Positions 59,703 through 64,000 of a DNA stretch of 64,000 nucleotides are shown here, one piece after another. This stretch comes from Rhodalgimonas zhirmunskyi. Its GTDB lineage: Bacteria > Pseudomonadota > Alphaproteobacteria > Rhodobacterales > Rhodobacteraceae. Under the pieces are notes generated by a model. The model did not search any database. It was not told where the DNA came from and saw only the letters and a program-made list of their open reading frames with translations. Both the position numbers and the translations under genes were made by a program. Positions within the stretch are counted from its first letter, which is position 1, and each line of letters opens with the position of its first letter. The stretch covers positions 744,001 to 808,000 of the forward strand of contig JANFFA010000001.1 of NCBI GenBank assembly GCA_030848925.1, read 5' to 3'.

Positions 59703-60281
59703 ATGACAAACGACTATGCCTCCCTCACCTATCTCGTGCTGCTGCTGTCGGCGATCGCGTTCTGGTTCTTCGTCCAGAACCGCGCCTCGCTGAGCAAGCT
59801 TTTGCAACAGGCACTGGCATGGGGGCTGATCTTCATGGGCGCGATCGCCATTGTCGCGCTGTGGGATGACATCAAGGGCGCGGTGGTGCCGCAGCAATCG
59901 GTGTTCGCCGAAGAGGGCCGCATCGTCCTGCCCCGCGCGCGCGACGGGCATTACTATGTCACCGCCGATGTGAACGGCGCCAAGGTTCGCTTTACCGTCG
60001 ACACCGGTGCCACCGGCGTCGTGCTGACGCAGGCCGATGCCGAAAAGGCCGGGATCGACACTGGCGATCTGGCCTATATCGGCCGCGCCTATACCGCCAA
60101 CGGCGAAGTCCGCACAGCCCCCGTCACGCTTGAAGAATTTTCGGTCGACGGCGTGCACGACCGCAACCTGCGCGCCTTCGTCAACGAAGGGCCGATGGAT
60201 GGCTCGCTTCTAGGCATGAGCTACCTTCAGCGGTTCTCGGACATCCGCATCACCGACGGCGCGCTGACCCTGCAACGCTGA
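59703..60281 (+). CDS. Membrane-anchored clan AA aspartic protease (TIGR02281-like)
   Basis: This 192-residue protein has two N-terminal membrane helices (LTYLVLLLSAIAFWFFVQ; LAWGLIFMGAIAIVALW) and a retropepsin-like domain with VRFTVDTGATGVVLTQ (catalytic DTG) and GSLLGMSYLQRF. It would act as a periplasmic dimer. The substrate is unknown. Confidence 0.88.
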   Translation: MTNDYASLTYLVLLLSAIAFWFFVQNRASLSKLLQQALAWGLIFMGAIAIVALWDDIKGAVVPQQSVFAEEGRIVLPRARDGHYYVTADVNGAKVRFTVDTGATGVVLTQADAEKAGIDTGDLAYIGRAYTANGEVRTAPVTLEEFSVDGVHDRNLRAFVNEGPMDGSLLGMSYLQRFSDIRITDGALTLQR

Positions 60282-60319
60282 AGCGGCTTTCTTCCGACAT
60301 CCGGTCTTTTGCGTCGGCC

Positions 60320-60370
60320 TTGGGGGCTCTGCCCCCAAACCCCCGGGGTATTTATCGCCAAGAAAGAGAT
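60320..60370 (-). repeat. Hairpin plus tail motif, copy 4 (reverse)
   Basis: TTGGGGGC-TCT-GCCCCCAA is a perfect 8-bp stem; it is followed by ACCCCCGGGGTATTTATCGC and on to CAAGAAAGAGAT. Reverse-complemented, the second half matches copy 3. It may be a bidirectional transcript end or a dispersed repeat. Confidence 0.6.
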
Positions 60371-60553
60371 ACGCCTGCGCACGGTGAGGCAAGGGTTTCG
60401 CGCAACACGCGGGTTCGCGATCGGTGCCATACGGAATGCAGGCGGAGTGCATACTCTTTGCAGACGCCGAATTAGGCGCTCTGTGGGCGTTAACCTTTCG
60501 AATCCGGCGCGATCCCGATCTCGGGGGTGGACAAAGTCCCGGCGGCGTGAATA

Positions 60554-60565
60554 ATTTGATCAAAT
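60554..60565. promoter_or_regulatory. Perfect palindrome before GS-like gene
   Basis: ATTTGATCAAAT is a perfect 12-bp palindrome 41 bases before the first GS-like gene of the group. It could be an operator for a PuuR-like or other repressor, which is not encoded here. Confidence 0.4.
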
Positions 60566-60606
60566 CCCGGCCAATCCGGCCTGCTTTCCGCCCTACACGG
60601 TGTTTT

Positions 60607-61932
60607 ATGGACCTCTTGCATCTTCAGACTTTCCGCGTTGCCGCTGCCGACCTCAACGGTCAGATGCGCGGCAAACGCCTTCCTGCTTCGGCCGCCGCGA
60701 AGCTGTCCGAGGGGACCGTGCGGATGCCCTACTCGGTTCTCAACGTCGACATCTGGGGCGCCGATATCGAGGGCAGCCCGCTGGTGTTCGAAAGCGGCGA
60801 TGCCGACGGGATACTGCTGCCGACCGAGCGCGGCGCCCTGCCGATGCCGTGGCTGGCCAACCGCTCGGCGCTAGTGCCGATGTGGATGTTCCACCCCGAT
60901 GGCCGCCCTTTCGAGGGCGATCCGCGCCATGCGCTCAACACGGTGCTGGAACGCTACGCCGAGCGCGGCTGGAACGTGCACGCCGGGATCGAGATGGAGT
61001 TTTACCTTGTCGATGATACCGGCGAAATGCCGCTGCCGCCGATCAACCCGCTTTCTGGGCGCCCGCTGCATGGCGAGGCGATCCTTTCGCTCAGGCAACT
61101 CGACGCATTCGACGGTTTCTTTACCGAGCTTTACGAAGCCTGCGCGCTGATGGACATCCCCGCCCAGAGCGCGATTTCCGAAGCCGGCCTTGGCCAGTTC
61201 GAGATCGACCTCAGCCATACCGGCGCGATGCGCGCCGCCGATGATGCCTGGTTGTTCAAGGCGCTGGTGCGCGGGCTGGCGCGCAAGCATGGCATGGCGG
61301 CAAGCTTCATGGCCAAGCCCTTTGCCGCACAGGCCGGCAGCGGCATGCATGTGCATTTCTCGGTGCTCGATGGCGAAGGCCGCAACGTGTTCGACGATGG
61401 CGGACCGCGCGGCACAGATACGCTGCGCCATGCCGTGGCCGGTTGCCTGCGCGGGCTTGAAAGCGCGACGCTGATCTTTGCGCCGCACGGCCCCTCTTAC
61501 GCACGGTTCGAGCCCGGATCGCACGCGCCGGTTTCCGCTGTCTGGGCCTATGACAACCGCACCGCCGCGCTGCGCATCCCGTCCAGCCCCCCCAAGGCCC
61601 GCCGGATCGAGCATCGCGTCGCCGGTGGCGACATCAACCCTTATCTCGTGCTGGCCACCATTCTGGGACAGGCCCTGATCGGCATCGAAGAGGGCACCCC
61701 GCCCCCCGCCCCGATCGAAGGCAACGCCTATGACGCGGACGACGCCCCCCTGCCCGGCCTCTGCGACACGTGGACATCGGCGGTCGAGGCCTTCTCGACC
61801 AGCGATCTCATGCGCCGGGTCCTGCCCCCTGAACTGATCGCGAACCTCACGCTTACCAAGCAGCAGGAAATCGCCCGCCTTGCGGATGTCCCCCCCGAGG
61901 CACATTGGAAAATCTACCTCGAAACCGCGTGA
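60607..61932 (+). CDS. Glutamine synthetase family ligase
   Basis: This 441-residue protein has HAGIEMEFYLVDD, the glycine-rich GSGMHVHFSVLDGEG, YARFEPGSHAPVSAVWAYDN and DNRTAALRIP, the PuuA/gamma-glutamylpolyamine-synthetase style of the GS fold. It would ligate glutamate to an amine with ATP. ATG 60607 is preferred because the upstream in-frame part has no homologous character. It leads a GS-amidotransferase-GS group. Confidence 0.88.
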   Translation: MDLLHLQTFRVAAADLNGQMRGKRLPASAAAKLSEGTVRMPYSVLNVDIWGADIEGSPLVFESGDADGILLPTERGALPMPWLANRSALVPMWMFHPDGRPFEGDPRHALNTVLERYAERGWNVHAGIEMEFYLVDDTGEMPLPPINPLSGRPLHGEAILSLRQLDAFDGFFTELYEACALMDIPAQSAISEAGLGQFEIDLSHTGAMRAADDAWLFKALVRGLARKHGMAASFMAKPFAAQAGSGMHVHFSVLDGEGRNVFDDGGPRGTDTLRHAVAGCLRGLESATLIFAPHGPSYARFEPGSHAPVSAVWAYDNRTAALRIPSSPPKARRIEHRVAGGDINPYLVLATILGQALIGIEEGTPPPAPIEGNAYDADDAPLPGLCDTWTSAVEAFSTSDLMRRVLPPELIANLTLTKQQEIARLADVPPEAHWKIYLETA

Positions 61933-61991
61933 AGACCGCTTGCCGCCGGGCCCAGCCCGCGCCATAGTCCGCCCATCCACATAGGTGTTTC

Positions 61992-62672
61992 ATGAAAATC
62001 GGCATCCTGATTACCGGCCATGTCCACGAAAGCCTGATCGGCGATTTCGGGGAATATGACGGCATGTTCGAGCGCCTGCTCGCCGGGCATGGGTTTACCT
62101 TCGAAAGCTACGCCGTGGTCGATGGCGTCTTTCCCGAAAACGTCCACGCCTGCGACGGCTGGATCATCACCGGATCCAAGCATGGCGCTTACGAGGATCA
62201 CCCATGGATCCCGCCGCTCGAAGCGTTCATTCGCGACGTGGCCCGCGCCCATGTTCCGATGATCGGCATCTGTTTCGGCCACCAAATCATCGCACAGGCG
62301 ATGGGTGGCACGGTCGAAAAATTCTCGGGCGGCTGGGCCGTCGGCCCGCAAAGCTACGACATCGATGGCGAAAACATGATGCTCAACGCATGGCATCAGG
62401 ATCAGGTGACACAGCTGCCCCCCGACACACAGGTGATCGGCGCCAACGCGTTTTGCAGCAACGCCGCGCTTCTCATCGGCGACAGTATCCTCACGATCCA
62501 GCCCCACCCCGAATTTAACCGTGAATTTACCCAAGGGCTGCTCACCTATCGCGGCCCCGGCTCCGTGCCGCAGGACCAGCTGGACAAGGCGCAAGAGGCG
62601 CTTTCAACCCCAACCGACAGCGCGCGTTTCGCCGACCGCATGGCGCGCTTTTTCAAAGAGCATTCGAAATGA
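61992..62672 (+). CDS. Class I glutamine amidotransferase-like protein
   Basis: This 226-residue GATase1 protein has the nucleophile motif GICFGHQIIAQAMGG (Cys), and PHPEFNREFTQGL with the His-Glu pair. No synthetase domain is fused. Between two gamma-glutamyl-ligase-like genes it probably hydrolyses gamma-glutamyl bonds (PuuD-like role by context, though it is closer to GMP-synthase-type GATases). The 59-bp gap before it and the ATGA overlap after it suggest an operon. Confidence 0.88.
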   Translation: MKIGILITGHVHESLIGDFGEYDGMFERLLAGHGFTFESYAVVDGVFPENVHACDGWIITGSKHGAYEDHPWIPPLEAFIRDVARAHVPMIGICFGHQIIAQAMGGTVEKFSGGWAVGPQSYDIDGENMMLNAWHQDQVTQLPPDTQVIGANAFCSNAALLIGDSILTIQPHPEFNREFTQGLLTYRGPGSVPQDQLDKAQEALSTPTDSARFADRMARFFKEHSK

Positions 62673-64000
62673 AAACCGACTGGATGGACACCCTTCCCGA
62701 AGCGGCCAGCGCCTACCTCGAAAACCGCAGGCTGGACGAGGTCGAGTGCATCGTCTCGGACCTGCCCGGCATCGCCCGGGGCAAGGCGGTTCCGGCGTCG
62801 AAATTCGCCCGACAGGATTACTTCCACCTGCCGGATTCGATCTTCTACCAGACCATCACCGGCGATTGGGGCGAAGCTGCCGGCGAAGAGGGCTTCATCG
62901 AACGTGACATGATCCTCAAGCCCGACATGGACACCGCCACCGCCGCACCATGGACGGGCGATTGGACCCTGCAGGTGATCCACGACGCCTATGACCGCAA
63001 CGGCAAACCGATCGAATACGCGCCGCGCAACGTGCTCAAGCGGGTGGTCGATCTCTATCACAAACAGGGCTGGGAACCGGTCGTCGCCCCCGAGATGGAA
63101 TTCTATCTCGTTGCGCGCAACCTCGATCCCGCCAAGAAGATCGAGCCGATGATGGGCCGCTCCGGCCGCCCCGCCGCCGCGCGACAGGCCTATTCGATGA
63201 CCGCAGTGGATGAATTCGGCCCGGTGATCGACGACATCTACGATTTCGCCGAAGCGCAGGGCTTCGAGATCGACGGCATCACCCAGGAAGGCGGCGCCGG
63301 ACAGCTTGAAATCAACCTGCAGCACGGCGATCCGGTGAAACTGGCGGACGAGGTGTTCTACTTCAAGCGCCTCATCCGCGAGGCCGCCCTGCGCCACGAT
63401 TGCTTTGCCACCTTCATGGCCAAGCCCATCGCCGAAGAACCGGGCAGCGCCATGCACATCCACCACTCGGTGCTTGACCGCGAGGACGGGCGCAACATCT
63501 TCTCTGGCCCCCAGGGCGGCGATACCGATGCGTTCTTTCACTTCATCGCCGGGATGCAACATCACCTGCCCGCCGCGATCGCCGTGCTGGCGCCCTACGT
63601 CAATTCCTACCGCCGCTACGTGCGCGACAATGCAGCGCCAATCAATCTCGAATGGGGCCGTGACAACCGCACCACCGGCATCCGGGTTCCATTGTCCAGC
63701 CCGGCGTCGCGTCGGGTCGAAAACCGGCTGGCAGGCATGGATTGCAACCCCTACCTCGGCATCGCGGTCTCACTCGCCTGTGGCTATCTCGGCCTGATGG
63801 AAGAGAAGCGCCCCGAAAAGCAATGGAAGGGCGATGCTTACGACGGCGAAGAAGAACTGCCGCGCGAAATGGGCGCTGCGCTCGATCTCTTCGATGCATC
63901 CGAGGCACTGCACAGCGTGCTCGGCCCGGAATTCGCCCGCGTCTATTCGATTGTGAAACGCACTGAATACGAAGAATTCCTTGGTGTCATCTCGCCTTGG
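62669..64000 (+). CDS. Glutamine synthetase family ligase (3' end outside window)
   Basis: The visible part is 444 residues and ends at GVISPW, close to the usual C-terminus, so only about ten residues are missing. Motifs: VVAPEMEFYLVARN, GGAGQLEINLQHGD, SAMHIHHSVLDREDG, NSYRRYVRDNAAPINLEWGR and DNRTTGIRVPLS. The glycine loop reads GSAMHIHHS. The start overlaps the amidotransferase stop (ATGA). Amine substrate unknown; probable partner of the first GS-like protein in polyamine or methylated-amine use. Confidence 0.88.
   Translation, partial: MKTDWMDTLPEAASAYLENRRLDEVECIVSDLPGIARGKAVPASKFARQDYFHLPDSIFYQTITGDWGEAAGEEGFIERDMILKPDMDTATAAPWTGDWTLQVIHDAYDRNGKPIEYAPRNVLKRVVDLYHKQGWEPVVAPEMEFYLVARNLDPAKKIEPMMGRSGRPAAARQAYSMTAVDEFGPVIDDIYDFAEAQGFEIDGITQEGGAGQLEINLQHGDPVKLADEVFYFKRLIREAALRHDCFATFMAKPIAEEPGSAMHIHHSVLDREDGRNIFSGPQGGDTDAFFHFIAGMQHHLPAAIAVLAPYVNSYRRYVRDNAAPINLEWGRDNRTTGIRVPLSSPASRRVENRLAGMDCNPYLGIAVSLACGYLGLMEEKRPEKQWKGDAYDGEEELPREMGAALDLFDASEALHSVLGPEFARVYSIVKRTEYEEFLGVISPW

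Larger units (their letters stand above)
60282..60606. other. Gap with hairpin, tail motif and palindrome
   Basis: The 325 bases contain no gene I can support. They hold TTGGGGGC-TCT-GCCCCCAA (60320-60338), a reversed tail motif (60341-60370), and a palindrome near the next gene (60554-60565). Confidence 0.6.

Noticed and set aside
60485-60510. Possible tRNA T-arm-like TTCGAATCC
   Set aside because: No matching acceptor stem, anticodon arm or D-arm could be found around it.

Overview
The window reads as chromosomal DNA of a high-GC alphaproteobacterium, most likely a marine Rhodobacteraceae (Roseobacter-group) member. The basis is family content rather than a marker gene: a SoeABC-type molybdo-sulfite dehydrogenase, TRAP transporters, several glutamine-synthetase-like ligases, an Entner-Doudoroff edd-eda pair, a BLUF protein, a glnE-linked small protein, and GTG starts with many ATGA/GTGA gene overlaps. 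I found no rRNA, tRNA, CRISPR array or intact mobile element.

Region 1 (1-23.4 kb) is a surface-glycan locus joined to an assembly line. A minus-strand group holds a type I PKS (KS-AT-KR-DH-ACP-TE), a GT2 glycosyltransferase and the first 651 residues of an NRPS that begins with a formyltransferase domain. Next to it are a Wzx-like flippase, a second GT2 and a GT4. After a lipoprotein gene with a candidate Fnr-type promoter and an MDR oxidoreductase, the glycan genes resume: a ~950-residue secreted SGNH/glycosidase-like protein with RTX-type repeats, a GT4, a Wzy/O-antigen-ligase-like protein, another GT4, and an ExoY/WbaP-type initiating sugar transferase. The parts fit Wzx/Wzy-type export of a polysaccharide, perhaps with a formylated amino-acyl/polyketide substituent. 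That link is inference.

Region 2 (23.4-30.2 kb) has an approximately 1.1-kb non-coding stretch with tandem repeats, then soeABC for cytoplasmic sulfite oxidation, and a divergent DUF1428/MarR pair around a perfect palindrome.

Region 3 (30.2-45.6 kb) is nitrogen/carboxylate metabolism: an Fe-alcohol dehydrogenase, a GS-like ligase, PxpC and PxpB (no PxpA here), an Asp/Glu-type racemase, a tightly overlapped small membrane protein-DedA-P450 operon, an M48 protease, then a second racemase, a DadA-like oxidase, a TRAP transporter and a BART-type permease.

Region 4 (45-60.3 kb) is mostly housekeeping: a PIN protein, an RlmI-type methyltransferase whose start codon sits in a hairpin loop, a lipoprotein, edd-eda ending in four perfect hairpins, glnE, YbaK/ProX, DUF2852 with a duplicated operator-like site, RDD, Bpt, BLUF, ABC-F, MarC and an aspartic protease. 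Region 5 (60.3-64 kb) is a GS-amidotransferase-GS group resembling gamma-glutamylation pathways for polyamines. Its last gene runs off the window.
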